This document shows positions 6,757-15,990 of a DNA stretch of 64,000 bases, one piece after another. Every line of letters starts with the position of its first letter. Within the stretch, counting starts at the first letter, position 1. A program made the position numbers and the translations under genes. The notes beneath the pieces are model-generated. The model saw only the letters and a list, made by a program, of their open reading frames with translations. It was not told the DNA's origin and did no database searches. Source of the stretch: Paenibacillus woosongensis (GTDB taxonomy: Bacteria; Bacillota; Bacilli; Paenibacillales; Paenibacillaceae); contig NZ_CP126084.1 in the NCBI RefSeq assembly GCF_030122845.1, forward strand, positions 434,001 to 498,000, read 5' to 3'.

Positions 6757-8961
6757 TCAGTTGTAGCGCATGTATCTCCATTGTCTGCGTGCCTCCTGGA
6801 CGAACGGAATGTAAAACAGGATCAGGAGGGCTGTCAGGTACATGACTGTGGACGGCAGCTTGTCTGGCGGGACGGTTGTCCTGATTGTATCGTCTGCGAC
6901 GATATAATAATCGGACAGAGGGTGATGGCTTAAATAATTGTCCGACATTCTTCTTAACTGTATTAACTGGTCCATCTCCTGCTGGAGCTCCTGCGGAGGA
7001 GATAACCTCATTTCCCCCGAGATTTCCACAGTCTTGTCATTGAACACTTCCATAGCCTGCTTGTAATTGCTGATGATCATCACGGAAGCATTACCCGAAT
7101 ATCCGATGCAGACATACCCGTTTATCCGGTCCATTAGCCCGAGCTCCCTCGCTTTATCTGCGTGCAGGTACCGATATGTGGAGGAGCCTTTGGCATCCTT
7201 GTCCTCGATTTCCAGAATCCCCGTATATAAGGCATTTGTTAGCTTTATTCGCACGGCATGCGTCCCCGGTGGGAGACGATCCATGGCAGCGGCATCATGA
7301 ACGGTGATGATCTCCGGAGGGGCAAACAAGGTTTGCACATAAGCCCAGGCCGATTGCCCGGTATGCTTGACGATGGACTGGTTAATGATGAGATGGAGAA
7401 TAACGATCATCGTCAAGACAGGCCATCTTCGGGAAAAAAGCAGAACCACGGCTCTTTTTAACCGGCTAAGCAATGGCAGCCGACCCAGCTCCATGTTGAT
7501 TTCCCGCCGCGCCTGCTTGCGGGCAGGACCTTTCAAATAAGGAAGGGCACTCTCGGTATGGCGGTGAACTGCGGCCAGTCCAAGAACAGCCTCAATATCT
7601 TCCCCGTCTATGGCCAGCGCCTGGTTGAAGTCCGCTTTGGCCTGATCCATGTTCCCCAGCTTCATCTGACATTGTCCTGCCAAGGCGAGAGCCTCGGCAT
7701 GCTCCGGAATTTGGGCCAGAACCTGCTGCACATCTTCTAACGCCTCGGAGAATCTATTCATGCCCAGCAGCATATGAGCTCTCATCAGGAATGCTTCACT
7801 ATCCCCAGAGGATAGACGGATATAATCGTTGCAGGAAGCCAGAGCTTCCTCGCCATTTCCGGTTCGGCGATAGAACTCGGTTTGCAGCCGGAGCAGATCC
7901 TTATCGTCCTTAAAAATATCCAGCGCCTTAATGAGATTCACATGGGCGGTGCGCCTATCATCCTCGATAAGCGAGATGGCGACGGCCTCGCGATAACGAA
8001 GAAACTCCTCGCGGCGCTCGTCTGTCATGTCCTGCGCTTGCAGAATGGCCGAGTAATCCATATGTAATCCGGGTATACCCATGATGACATAAGTATCTAT
8101 TTTGGGATATTCCTCGGCAAAATCCTCATCCTCCATGCTCCGTTCGCGCCAGCGGAAGTGCTCTTCAAGGATTCTCCAGACGTCTCTGGGCAAAAAGTAA
8201 TTTTGCTCGCAATAATCGAGCATTCTCTCGGCCACCGCCCGCTGGTAATCGATGTTCCACAGCGTATCCGAACCAAGGAGCTCCAGCCAGCGACGGGTGT
8301 CCATTCGGGCAGCGAAATCCGAATATAATGCATGAACCTGCGCCATGAATTCATCTACCGGATGGTCAGGTTCTTCATACTCGTCATCAAAATCATAATC
8401 ATCGTATCCATCAAAATCATAATCATCGTCCTCATCAAAATCCTCATCAAAATCCTCATCAGGATCCTCGTCATCGCCGTCATCCCGATCGTTATCTTCG
8501 TTATGCTCTTGAGGCTGCTCGTTGCGGCTCAGGGTATCCCACTTCGGAAGGCGTGGGATGCGGAGGGGCTCCGCATCGGGCTCTTCCATGCTTTCTGGAG
8601 GAATCTCTTCCTCCAAGTCATCGGGAGCGTCTTCGGACTCTAAGTCATCCGGTGTGTCTTCGTCCTCTGCGTTATGGGGAATCTCGCTGAAAATCGGTCT
8701 TTCCAAAGAGGAGAAACCCGCACCCTGCTCCACTTCTTCCTCAGCTCTTTCCTCATCCTCATCTTCATTTTCTTCGTAGAGGATCTGTTCCTGCTGATGC
8801 TGCTTCGCCAGCTTCATGGCCCGATCATAGGCCTCCCTCAGCCTCTGGTATCCTTGAGGATCATCTTCGGGATGATGAATTTTCAGCTGCTTGGCATAGG
8901 CTCGCCGAATGACGGAAGTGTCATAGGTTTGCTCAACGCCGAGAATTTCCCAAATGCTCAA
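6757..8961 (-). CDS. J-domain/TPR membrane protein, likely HscC co-chaperone
   Basis: Protein of 734 residues with a distinctive layout. Residues 1-52 form a J domain (WEILGVEQTYDTSVIRRAYAK...), but the catalytic HPD is HPE (30-32), followed by DDPQGYQRLREAYDRA. Residues 62-130 and 154-199 are highly acidic. Roughly residues 355-465 are TPR repeats (e.g. EALEDVQQVLAQIPEHAEAL). One membrane helix lies near 510-530 (WPVLTMIVILHLIINQSIV) and another near 704-722. Its start overlaps the end of the HscC-like gene by four bases, indicating coupling. It probably recruits the Hsp70 to the membrane; this is inference. The acidic tract is encoded by short in-frame DNA repeats. Confidence 0.85.
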   Translation of the reverse strand: MSIWEILGVEQTYDTSVIRRAYAKQLKIHHPEDDPQGYQRLREAYDRAMKLAKQHQQEQILYEENEDEDEERAEEEVEQGAGFSSLERPIFSEIPHNAEDEDTPDDLESEDAPDDLEEEIPPESMEEPDAEPLRIPRLPKWDTLSRNEQPQEHNEDNDRDDGDDEDPDEDFDEDFDEDDDYDFDGYDDYDFDDEYEEPDHPVDEFMAQVHALYSDFAARMDTRRWLELLGSDTLWNIDYQRAVAERMLDYCEQNYFLPRDVWRILEEHFRWRERSMEDEDFAEEYPKIDTYVIMGIPGLHMDYSAILQAQDMTDERREEFLRYREAVAISLIEDDRRTAHVNLIKALDIFKDDKDLLRLQTEFYRRTGNGEEALASCNDYIRLSSGDSEAFLMRAHMLLGMNRFSEALEDVQQVLAQIPEHAEALALAGQCQMKLGNMDQAKADFNQALAIDGEDIEAVLGLAAVHRHTESALPYLKGPARKQARREINMELGRLPLLSRLKRAVVLLFSRRWPVLTMIVILHLIINQSIVKHTGQSAWAYVQTLFAPPEIITVHDAAAMDRLPPGTHAVRIKLTNALYTGILEIEDKDAKGSSTYRYLHADKARELGLMDRINGYVCIGYSGNASVMIISNYKQAMEVFNDKTVEISGEMRLSPPQELQQEMDQLIQLRRMSDNYLSHHPLSDYYIVADDTIRTTVPPDKLPSTVMYLTALLILFYIPFVQEARRQWRYMRYN
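8385..8465. repeat. In-frame short tandem repeats coding the acidic tract of the J protein
   Basis: A unit of 21 identical bases occurs at 8385-8405 and 8409-8429 (24-bp period), followed by 12-bp units CCTCATCAAAAT at 8430-8441 and 8442-8453 and the variant CCTCATCAGGAT at 8454-8465. All periods are multiples of three, so copy-number change would keep the reading frame. Confidence 0.85.
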
Positions 8962-10664
8962 AAGTAGTCACTCCACTTCTCCAGATGATCAAGCTGTTTT
9001 CGGAGCTTCGCAGCAGCCTTCTTCACCTCTTGTTCATTCTGGGAAGTAAGCACCCTCTCGAACTCCAGAAGAAGAAAAGCGATTTCTTCTCTTTTCTCGC
9101 CAAGCGCTTCTTCATACAGGCGTTCGCCCCTGGCCAGCAGCAGCCGGTTTTCGCTGCGCTCGCGCGGGTGGATTTTAATATCCTTCAATTCATCCAATCG
9201 CCGGGCGATGTCTTCTGGCGTTAAGAGCCCCGGGTTTTTCTCAATGATAATTGACTTCTTCATCCCGGTGCTCGTCGTTGTTACCTCGACCTCCAAAATT
9301 CCGTTAATGTCGTATGTAAACCGCACATCGATCGATTGCTCTCCGGCCTTGTCTGGCGGGATATCGACTTCCAGCTCTCCCAGCTTGATGTTGTTGGAGA
9401 CTAGACGGCTTTCTCCTTGATAGATATCTACGGCAATGATTTTTTGCTGATCATAAAGGGTATAGTAGGATTCCACTTTACTAACCGGGATCGGCGTATT
9501 GCGCTCGATAATCGGCGAGAAATGACCATGCTCGAATTGATTGCCCGCGCCCATTCGCTTTGAGGTTTCGATTCCCAGCGTATAAGGGCATACGTCCGTC
9601 AGGACGACTTCCTTCAGGCTTTCGTTCCGCTCCTTGAGCGCGACTTGAATAGCCGCTCCAAGAGCTACGGTTTCGTCGGGATTTACGCCGGCAAAAGGGA
9701 GACGCCCGAACATTTTCGTTACGATCGACTTGATGACAGGCATCCGGGTCGCGCCCCCGATCAGAATGACCGCATCCATATCCCGTGGAGACAGCGCCGC
9801 GTCCCGCAGCGCGCGTTCGATAGGGTGGCGCAGGCGCAGCATGAGCTGGGCGGCGATTTTCTCGTATTCATTGCGATCGATTGTAGTTTCGTAGGTCGCG
9901 TCCTCAATGGTAAAAGTCATGGTTCCGGTCGGATCTTGGCTAAGCGCCCGCTTGCACAGCTCCGCCTGCTTGAACAGCCCAGAACGGGCCTTGAGATCCA
10001 GGGAGGTATAGTCGAGGCCATGCTTCTGCACGAAATAAGAGACGAGCAGCTCTGTGAAATCTTCCCCGCCCAAATAGTTGTCTCCTGCAATCGATTTGAC
10101 CTCCATGACGCCTTCAAAAAATTCAAGGATCGACACGTCAAAGGTGCCGCCCCCCAGGTCGAAGACCAGAAATTTGGTCTCGGATTCTTCCTGATGCAAG
10201 CCGTAAGCAATCGCCGCCGCCGTTGGCTCGCTAATCAGCCGCTCCACCTTCAAGCCAGCGAATTCAGCGGCGCGCTTCGTCGCTTTCCGCTGGGTATCGT
10301 TGAAGTAAGCCGGCACGCTGATGACGGCCTCGGTCACCTCTTCTCCAAAGTAGGCTTCAGCATCGGCCTTGAGCGATTTGATGACAAACGAAGAGAGCTC
10401 TTCCGGAGTAAAGGTATATTTGCCCAGCCGGTACAGCTTCTCCGTGCCCATATAGCGTTTAAAAGTCGAGGCGGTCAGATCGGGGTGGGTCATAAGCCGT
10501 TCCTTGGCGATTTGTCCGATCAGGATCTCGCCGTTGTCGTCTACGCCGACGACAGAGGGAGTCAGATGCTCTCCGTGAACGTTCGGTATTAGTTTTGGAC
10601 CTTCCTCCGTCCAATAAGCCACCAGACTATGGGTGGTCCCTAGATCGATCCCAATCATTGTCAT
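8958..10664 (-). CDS. hscC: HscC-like Hsp70 chaperone
   Basis: Hsp70-family ATPase of 568 residues, shorter than DnaK (about 610-640). The ATPase domain begins MTMIGIDLGTTHSLVAYW, with phosphate loop 2 FLVFDLGGGTFDVSILE near residues 166-182 and the adenosine motif VILIGGATRMP near 298-308. The substrate-binding domain is shortened and lacks the long acidic DnaK tail, like HscC (Hsc62) of E. coli. The GrpE-type DnaK partners are not nearby. It is the first gene of a three-gene operon with a J-domain protein and a DUF1266 protein, overlapping the former by four bases. It probably has specialised clients; which ones is unknown. Confidence 0.88.
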   Translation of the reverse strand: MTMIGIDLGTTHSLVAYWTEEGPKLIPNVHGEHLTPSVVGVDDNGEILIGQIAKERLMTHPDLTASTFKRYMGTEKLYRLGKYTFTPEELSSFVIKSLKADAEAYFGEEVTEAVISVPAYFNDTQRKATKRAAEFAGLKVERLISEPTAAAIAYGLHQEESETKFLVFDLGGGTFDVSILEFFEGVMEVKSIAGDNYLGGEDFTELLVSYFVQKHGLDYTSLDLKARSGLFKQAELCKRALSQDPTGTMTFTIEDATYETTIDRNEYEKIAAQLMLRLRHPIERALRDAALSPRDMDAVILIGGATRMPVIKSIVTKMFGRLPFAGVNPDETVALGAAIQVALKERNESLKEVVLTDVCPYTLGIETSKRMGAGNQFEHGHFSPIIERNTPIPVSKVESYYTLYDQQKIIAVDIYQGESRLVSNNIKLGELEVDIPPDKAGEQSIDVRFTYDINGILEVEVTTTSTGMKKSIIIEKNPGLLTPEDIARRLDELKDIKIHPRERSENRLLLARGERLYEEALGEKREEIAFLLLEFERVLTSQNEQEVKKAAAKLRKQLDHLEKWSDYF

Positions 10665-10898
10665 TCAGGTAACCTCTTTCTCGAATATGTATTGAATCTA
10701 CTTAGGTATATATCGACAGATTTTAGCCTAAATTTCATAAATTGCCCATAAAAGAATTGTGCCGTTAGGATCATGTTTCTGGCACACTAAATATGGTAAT
10801 ATTCGGGTTCAGTATGTAAATTGGAGAAATATATTATATGACCTGAATGAAAGAATGATATATAATGATTTGGAAATTAAAGCATAGATGGAGTCGAT

Positions 10899-12248
10899 AT
10901 GATGAGTGTTCAAAGAAATATTAACGAACAGAAGAAGGATCGATTTTCTTCTACCGGGTTTATATTGGCCGCGATCGGGAGCTCCGTGGGCCTCGGGAAT
11001 ATGTGGAAGTTCCCTTACATTACCGGTGAGAACGGCGGGGCGGCATTTTTCCTGCTCTTTATTATCTGCCTAGTGATTATAGGGCTGCCAGTGCTTCTGG
11101 CTGAGCTGGCGATCGGCCGCAGCGGACGGGGCAGCGCCGCAACAGCATTCGTAAGAGTGGGCGGAAAGCCTGGTTGGAAGGGGCTTGGCATTCTGCAGGT
11201 TATTGCTCCCTTTTTGATTCTGTCGTTCTATATCATCGTTGCAGGCTGGACGCTGCATTATGCGGTGACGGCTTTTAGCGGGAATTTGTTCAGCGATACG
11301 GATTTTGCGGGGCAGTTCTCCCATTTTGTATCCGGCTATATGCCGATCTTCTGGCAATTCGTTGCCCTGCTGATCACAGGCGGCGTGGTCATTCTCGGGA
11401 TTTCCGGCGGCATCGAGAAATTCAATAAAATTCTGATCCCGAGTCTTGTCGTTCTGTTGATCGTCCTGATGATTCGGGCCGTGACCCTTCCGGGGGCGGA
11501 GGCCGGGGTATCCTTCTTCCTTAAGCCGGATTTCTCCCAATTGACCGCCGAGTCGGCGTTGGTCGCGCTGGGACATGCATTCTTCTCCCTGTCGCTCGGG
11601 ATGGGTATTTTGTTGACGTATGGTTCCTATGTGCGGAAGGAGCAGTCCCTTGGCTCAGCGACGCTGGCCATTGGCGCGGGCGATTTGATCTACGCATTTA
11701 TTGCAGGGCTGATCATTTTCCCGACGACCTTCTCGTTTGGCATCGCTCCGGATCAGGGGCCGTCGCTTGTATTTATCGCGCTGCCGGCTGCGTTCTCGGC
11801 TATGCCGTGGGGAGCATTCTTCGGGGGACTATTCTTCATCCTGCTGGCCATCGCTGCCTTGACGTCGGCGGTATCCCTGCTGGAGGTTCCTGTATCCTAT
11901 ACGATGGAGCGCTTCGGCTGGAGCCGCAAACGGTCCGTCTGGATTCTCATCCTGCTGCTCTTCCTGCTGGGGGTGCCTTCCTCGTTATCCCTTGGCATGG
12001 TTCCAGAGCTTACGTTTGGCGGAAAAGCCTTCTTTGACTGGGTGGACTTCATCACGTCCAACATCATGCTGCCGGTCGGCGGGCTGGCGATTACGATCTT
12101 CGCAGGGTACTTCTGGAAAGGAGCCGCGGAAGCTTCCGGCCTGCGTGCTGGCTGGTTCCGGGTGTGGCTGTTCATGCTGCGTTACATCGCGCCGATTCTT
12201 GTATTCCTGGTGCTGCTGCATACTTCGGGTATTATCCAATTTAAATAA
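10899..12248 (+). CDS. Sodium-dependent transporter, NSS/SNF family
   Basis: Sodium-coupled symporter of 449 residues with about 11-12 membrane helices, in the neurotransmitter:sodium symporter (LeuT) family. The N-terminal signature SSTGFILAAIGSSVGLGNMWKFPYITGENGGAAFF spans TM1 (residues ~14-48), including the unwound sodium/substrate site. Substrate is probably an amino acid, but the sequence does not say which. A GATGGAG ribosome site (10887-10893) serves ATG 10899, with a second ATG at 10902. It stands alone between the divergent HscC operon and a terminator. A TATAAT -10 candidate lies at 10861-10866, with a weak -35. Confidence 0.93.
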   Translation: MMSVQRNINEQKKDRFSSTGFILAAIGSSVGLGNMWKFPYITGENGGAAFFLLFIICLVIIGLPVLLAELAIGRSGRGSAATAFVRVGGKPGWKGLGILQVIAPFLILSFYIIVAGWTLHYAVTAFSGNLFSDTDFAGQFSHFVSGYMPIFWQFVALLITGGVVILGISGGIEKFNKILIPSLVVLLIVLMIRAVTLPGAEAGVSFFLKPDFSQLTAESALVALGHAFFSLSLGMGILLTYGSYVRKEQSLGSATLAIGAGDLIYAFIAGLIIFPTTFSFGIAPDQGPSLVFIALPAAFSAMPWGAFFGGLFFILLAIAALTSAVSLLEVPVSYTMERFGWSRKRSVWILILLLFLLGVPSSLSLGMVPELTFGGKAFFDWVDFITSNIMLPVGGLAITIFAGYFWKGAAEASGLRAGWFRVWLFMLRYIAPILVFLVLLHTSGIIQFK

Positions 12249-12252
12249 AAAA

Positions 12253-12303
12253 GAGGCTCTCCCTGCAAACCATGCGTTTATGGTTTCGGGAGAGCTTTTT
12301 TTG
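12253..12303 (+). terminator. Rho-independent terminator after NSS transporter
   Basis: Arms GCTCTCCC and GGGAGAGC plus inner AAACCAT/ATGGTTT pairing form a long hairpin, followed by seven T residues (to 12303). It starts a few bases after the stop codon. Confidence 0.85.
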
Positions 12304-12328
12304 TGACAAGAACGAGGTTTCACAAAGG

Positions 12329-13342
12329 TTAGAGAGCGTTCAGGTTTGAATCCTTCTGGCGGCCGGACCGGCTCGCGACAGCTCGGGCAGGTGCCCTCAG
12401 CTCGGCGGCCTGTCCGTGTTTCTTCTGTATTTTGCGCTGAACCAGATTGTTGCGCACGATGGCAAAAATGACGAGCAGCGTGCCAAAGATTTCAAACATC
12501 GAGACCTGGTAGCCTTGGAAAGCCATAATGACCAAGGTGGTAATTGGAACAAAGTTGATATACAGAATCCCATTCAGCGGCGTCAGCATTTTCAGTCCTG
12601 CGTTCCAGCTTAAGAGGGCCGCGATGCCCGGCAGAAGAATCATAAAGGACATTTCCCATTTGACGGCCTCCAGTGTCTGCAAAGAAGGTGCGGGCAGCAG
12701 GCCAAGCAGTGTAGCCAGGAATACGATAACCAGCGACGCCATGCTGCCTAAGATACAGGTTAAGGTCGAATACCGCAGAACGGACCAGTCCTTGAACCGG
12801 CTTCCTCCCATCGAATACAGTACCCAGCCCGTAACCCCGAGCAGAATAAGCAGCAGCGGGAACAGTGATTTGCCAGCTTCCGCAAAGAAGGCAAGCTTGC
12901 CGTTGGTAATAACGAGCACGGCGCCTGCCAAACATAGGAGCATACTGACGATGGTATACCCGGGCGGCTTCTCCTTCGCGGTAATCCAGACGAACAGGAC
13001 CGAAATCATCGGCATGAGCACTTCGATTAATGAGGCGGTGATCGTGCCCGAATCCCCCATGAGATGCTGCCCCGTGAACACGAGCATATTATAGACGACA
13101 AAAGCCATTATGCCGTAAAAAAGAAGAGCTTTTCCTTTTCCCTCCAGGCGAAAGGCTGCTTTCCCTTCCTTCATCCATAAGAGGGCTGACAGAATAACGG
13201 CAACGACGCCATAACGGATAAAAGAGAAATAGAACGGATCAATTTTCTGCAAAGCGACATGCGCGACGGGGAACATCGCTCCCCAGGACATACTTGCGAT
13301 AAGACATAGGGCCGATCCCATGATGACTTGCTTCTTATTCAT
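12329..13342 (-). CDS. EamA/DMT-family transporter
   Basis: Inner-membrane exporter of the drug/metabolite transporter superfamily, 337 residues with ten predicted helices arranged as two EamA repeats (about residues 8-142 and 157-298). The first repeat starts MGSALCLIASMSWGAMFPVAHVAL, typical of the family. The C-terminus carries a basic, non-membrane tail of about 38 residues (VQRKIQKKHGQAAE...). Start ATG 13342 has AAGGAG nine bases upstream. It is divergent from a LysR regulator gene across about 157 bp, a common arrangement in which the LysR protein controls the exporter. Substrate unknown; amino acid or metabolite efflux is a guess from the family. Confidence 0.9.
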   Translation of the reverse strand: MNKKQVIMGSALCLIASMSWGAMFPVAHVALQKIDPFYFSFIRYGVVAVILSALLWMKEGKAAFRLEGKGKALLFYGIMAFVVYNMLVFTGQHLMGDSGTITASLIEVLMPMISVLFVWITAKEKPPGYTIVSMLLCLAGAVLVITNGKLAFFAEAGKSLFPLLLILLGVTGWVLYSMGGSRFKDWSVLRYSTLTCILGSMASLVIVFLATLLGLLPAPSLQTLEAVKWEMSFMILLPGIAALLSWNAGLKMLTPLNGILYINFVPITTLVIMAFQGYQVSMFEIFGTLLVIFAIVRNNLVQRKIQKKHGQAAELRAPARAVASRSGRQKDSNLNAL

Positions 13343-13499
13343 TTCATCGTTCTCCTTAACAATTTCCGGACGAATATTTCATATCAAATGATAAATTAAT
13401 CACAGACAGCAGTAAAATGATTGTAAATCAATTTATCCATCAATTATAATGATATCAGGACGGAATAAGTACGGAAGCGTCAGATGGAGGAGAACGGAA

Positions 13500-14372
13500 A
13501 TGGACTTGAATGACTTGCGGATATTCCAGTGTGTAGCCATGCATGGCAGCATCAGCAAGGCCGCGCAGGAGCTGAGCTATGTGCAGTCCAATGTCACGGC
13601 CAGAATCAAGCTGCTGGAGCGCGAGCTGCATACTGAACTATTTTACCGTCATAGGCGAGGCATGATTCTCAATACGGAAGGGAAGCGGTTGTTAGAGTAC
13701 GCGAACGATATTCTGGCCAGGTTCGATGAGATGAGGAAGGTATTTCAGGGCTCGGCCACGCCGTCCGGCATCCTGGAGATCGGCATCGTGGAGACCGTCA
13801 TCGCGCTGCCGGAGCTGTTATCCTCTTACCTGCAGCATTATCCCAACGTCGACCTGTCCCTGAAGGCAGGCGTCACCGAGCAGCTGCTGCAGGAAGTGAT
13901 CGACTTCAAGCTGGACGGCGCGTTTGTGACGGGGCCTATCCAGCATCCGCTGATTGAGCAGTACGAGGTGTTCCAGGAGGAGCTGGTGATTGTCTCCAAG
14001 GGAGCGGAGTTTTCACTCGACGAAATTACCGCCAAACCACTCCTGCTATACAATAAAGGCTGCAGTTATCGCGAGAGATTGGAGAGCTGGCTTAGGGAAG
14101 AGGGCATCGTTCCAAAGAAAATCATGGAGTTCGGCACGTTCGATACGATTATCGGCAGCGTGGCCGCTGGCATCGGGCTGACGATCGTGCCGCAATCCAC
14201 TGTCGGATACGTGGCCGCACAGGGAACACTCCACTGCCATCGGGTGCCGGACCCCTACCGGGAGGTTACTACGGTGTTTATCCGCCGGAAGGACTCCCAT
14301 ATTACGAGCTCGATCCAGGCCTTTATCGATGAAATTATTAAGGTGGGAAGCACGCTGCCGACGGCTTTATAG
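13500..14372 (+). CDS. LysR-family transcriptional regulator
   Basis: DNA-binding regulator of 290 residues. The N-terminal winged helix-turn-helix begins MDLNDLRIFQCVAMHGSISKAAQELSYVQSNVTARIKLLERELHTELFYRHRRGM, the LysR signature. A periplasmic-binding-like effector domain follows (about residues 90-285). ATG 13500 is chosen because GGAGG (13486-13490) lies nine bases upstream; an upstream in-frame ATG at 13449 has no ribosome site. It is divergent from the EamA exporter and probably regulates it from the shared 157-bp spacer. The effector is unknown. The terminator stem begins inside the last codons of this gene. Confidence 0.92.
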   Translation: MDLNDLRIFQCVAMHGSISKAAQELSYVQSNVTARIKLLERELHTELFYRHRRGMILNTEGKRLLEYANDILARFDEMRKVFQGSATPSGILEIGIVETVIALPELLSSYLQHYPNVDLSLKAGVTEQLLQEVIDFKLDGAFVTGPIQHPLIEQYEVFQEELVIVSKGAEFSLDEITAKPLLLYNKGCSYRERLESWLREEGIVPKKIMEFGTFDTIIGSVAAGIGLTIVPQSTVGYVAAQGTLHCHRVPDPYREVTTVFIRRKDSHITSSIQAFIDEIIKVGSTLPTAL

Positions 14373-14396
14373 CCATGGACTCGGCAGCGTTTTTTT
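14353..14396 (+). terminator. Rho-independent terminator overlapping the lysR stop
   Basis: CGCTGCCGA (14353-14361) pairs with TCGGCAGCG (14381-14389), with an inner GGCTTTATAGCC hairpin, followed by seven T residues. The stem covers the last codons and the TAG stop of the LysR gene. Confidence 0.88.
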
Positions 14397-14459
14397 GCAA
14401 ATAAACACATGGAATTTGCTACTTTTAGCGCATTTGTGAACTTTAATTAGGTAAAGTCA

Positions 14460-14493
14460 GTAATTATGCATTATAATTTAGTAATTATACATT
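14460..14493 (+). promoter_or_regulatory. Tandem 13-bp direct repeats upstream of ald
   Basis: GTAATTATGCATT (14460-14472) and GTAATTATACATT (14481-14493) are 21 bp apart, about two helical turns. They flank a TATAAT (14472-14477) that could be a -10 box. They could bind an activator or repressor of alanine dehydrogenase; AdeR does this job in Bacillus subtilis, but its site was not compared. Confidence 0.45.
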
Positions 14494-14531
14494 CGGCGCT
14501 TGCTGATATGAAAATAAAGGATGGTGTATAT

Positions 14532-15650
14532 ATGATTGTAGGGGTGCCTAAAGAGATCAAGAACAATGAGCATCGCGTCGGCATGACGCCTGCTTCGGTA
14601 TTGTCCTATGTTCAGGCTGGGCATGAGGTATGGGTCGAGAGCGGAGCCGGACTTGGCGTCGGGTTCGCGGATGAGGATTATCAGGCAGCAGGTGCCAAAA
14701 TTGTGCCCACAGCCGCCGACGCTTGGTCGGCAGAGATGGTCGTCAAAGTGAAGGAGCCGGTAGCCGAGGAGTTCCAGTACCTCCGCGAGGGCCTCATTTT
14801 GTTCGCTTACCTCCATCTGGCTCCTGAGCCTTCGTTAACCAAGGAGCTTACCAACCGCGGTGTTACCGCTATTGCATACGAGACCATTCAGCTGGATACG
14901 GGCGCATTGCCGCTCCTGTCGCCGATGAGTGAGGTTGCGGGGCGGATGGCGATACAGATCGGCTCTCACTTCCTGGAGAAATCCAATGGCGGCAAAGGTG
15001 TTCTGCTCAGCGGTGTGCCTGGCGTGGAACCCGGCAAGGTAACGATTATCGGCGGGGGAATGGTCGGCGTTAACGCGGCCAAGGTTGCTCTTGGCCTCGG
15101 TGCGGACGTTCGCATTATCGATTTGAATCTCGACCGGCTGCGCCAGTTGGATGATCAGTTCCAGGGCCGGGTCAAGACGCTTGTCTCCAACCCGTTCAGC
15201 ATTGCCGACAGCGTCAAGCAGGCCGACCTTCTGATCGGAGCCGTTCTGATTCCGGGAGCGCGTACGCCAAGGCTCGTTAGCGAAGAGATGGTGAAGACGA
15301 TGTCTCCGGGCTCTGTCATTGTCGATGTGGCCGTGGATCAGGGCGGTTCCATTGAGACGATCGACCGGATTACGACCCATGATCAGCCGACCTACGTCAA
15401 GCATGGGGTCATCCATTATGCCGTAGCGAACATGCCCGGGGCGGTAGCGCGCACCTCGACATTGGCATTGACGAACGTGACTACGCCGTACGGTCTGCAA
15501 ATTGCCAATAAAGGTTATGCCAAGGCAGCGTTGGACAACCCTGCATTGGCGAAGGGCATTAACGTCCTAAGCGGCCACGTGACCTACAAAGCTGTAGCCG
15601 ACGCGCAGAATCTGTCTTATACAGACGTATATAGCCTGCTGAATCCGTAG
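14532..15650 (+). CDS. ald: Alanine dehydrogenase
   Basis: NAD-dependent enzyme that reversibly deaminates L-alanine to pyruvate and ammonia; 372 residues, close to the 378 of the B. subtilis enzyme. It begins [23 protein letters not shown], the AlaDH/PNT N-terminal signature with the substrate-binding arginine. The conserved YLHLAPEP segment (catalytic histidine) is near residue 95, and the nucleotide-binding glycine loop [24 protein letters not shown] near 170-193. AAAGGATGG precedes ATG 14532; the longer frame from 14466 lacks a ribosome site. In Bacillus it supports growth on alanine and sporulation. It stands alone with its own promoter region and terminator. Confidence 0.95.
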   Translation: MIVGVPKEIKNNEHRVGMTPASVLSYVQAGHEVWVESGAGLGVGFADEDYQAAGAKIVPTAADAWSAEMVVKVKEPVAEEFQYLREGLILFAYLHLAPEPSLTKELTNRGVTAIAYETIQLDTGALPLLSPMSEVAGRMAIQIGSHFLEKSNGGKGVLLSGVPGVEPGKVTIIGGGMVGVNAAKVALGLGADVRIIDLNLDRLRQLDDQFQGRVKTLVSNPFSIADSVKQADLLIGAVLIPGARTPRLVSEEMVKTMSPGSVIVDVAVDQGGSIETIDRITTHDQPTYVKHGVIHYAVANMPGAVARTSTLALTNVTTPYGLQIANKGYAKAALDNPALAKGINVLSGHVTYKAVADAQNLSYTDVYSLLNP

Positions 15651-15697
15651 GCCGCACAACTTAAGATTTATGTAAGATATGCGTAAGGAAAATGAGA

Positions 15698-15736
15698 ACA
15701 CCCCTCTTTATGATGGTTCATAAGAGGGGTGTTTGC
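15698..15736 (+). terminator. Terminator after ald
   Basis: A 12-bp perfect inverted repeat (AACACCCCTCTT 15698-15709 and AAGAGGGGTGTT 15722-15733) is followed by a short T stretch. Efficiency is moderate because the T-run is short. Confidence 0.7.
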
Positions 15737-15799
15737 TGTATATGCGGCAAGCGGCAGCCTCAATAAATGCGGAAAAGTGATGGGGGAGGAACTTATACC

Positions 15800-15976
15800 A
15801 TGAAGAAGCATTTGGTCATGAAGTGGATTTTTTATATTTGCATCGTTTCATTTCTCGTAAACGGCATGATTTATTTGGCCACAAAATCAGGTGATTCGCT
15901 AATCAGCTTGCTGTCTGCGACGGGTCTCGGCCTGGTTATGGGGATCGGCGCCCTGCTGACCCGCAAATCGAATTAG
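15800..15976 (+). CDS. Small two-helix membrane protein, unknown function
   Basis: Protein of 58 residues starting MKKHLVMKWIFYICIVSFLVNG. Two hydrophobic segments are visible, about residues 7-28 and 35-52, with a short polar loop (TKSGDS) and a basic C-terminal tail (LTRKSN). ATG 15800 is chosen because a strong GGGGGAGG lies upstream (about 15781-15788); an in-frame ATG at 15767 has no ribosome site. It is not recognised as a named family. It is convergent with the AraC gene that ends 15 bp downstream. The strong ribosome site supports it being real. Confidence 0.7.
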   Translation: MKKHLVMKWIFYICIVSFLVNGMIYLATKSGDSLISLLSATGLGLVMGIGALLTRKSN

Positions 15977-15990
15977 AGGGATTCCCGGTT

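Noticed and set aside
9645..10592. 315-codon plus-strand ORF opposite hscC
   Set aside because: Antisense shadow of a clear Hsp70 gene; no domain and no ribosome site.
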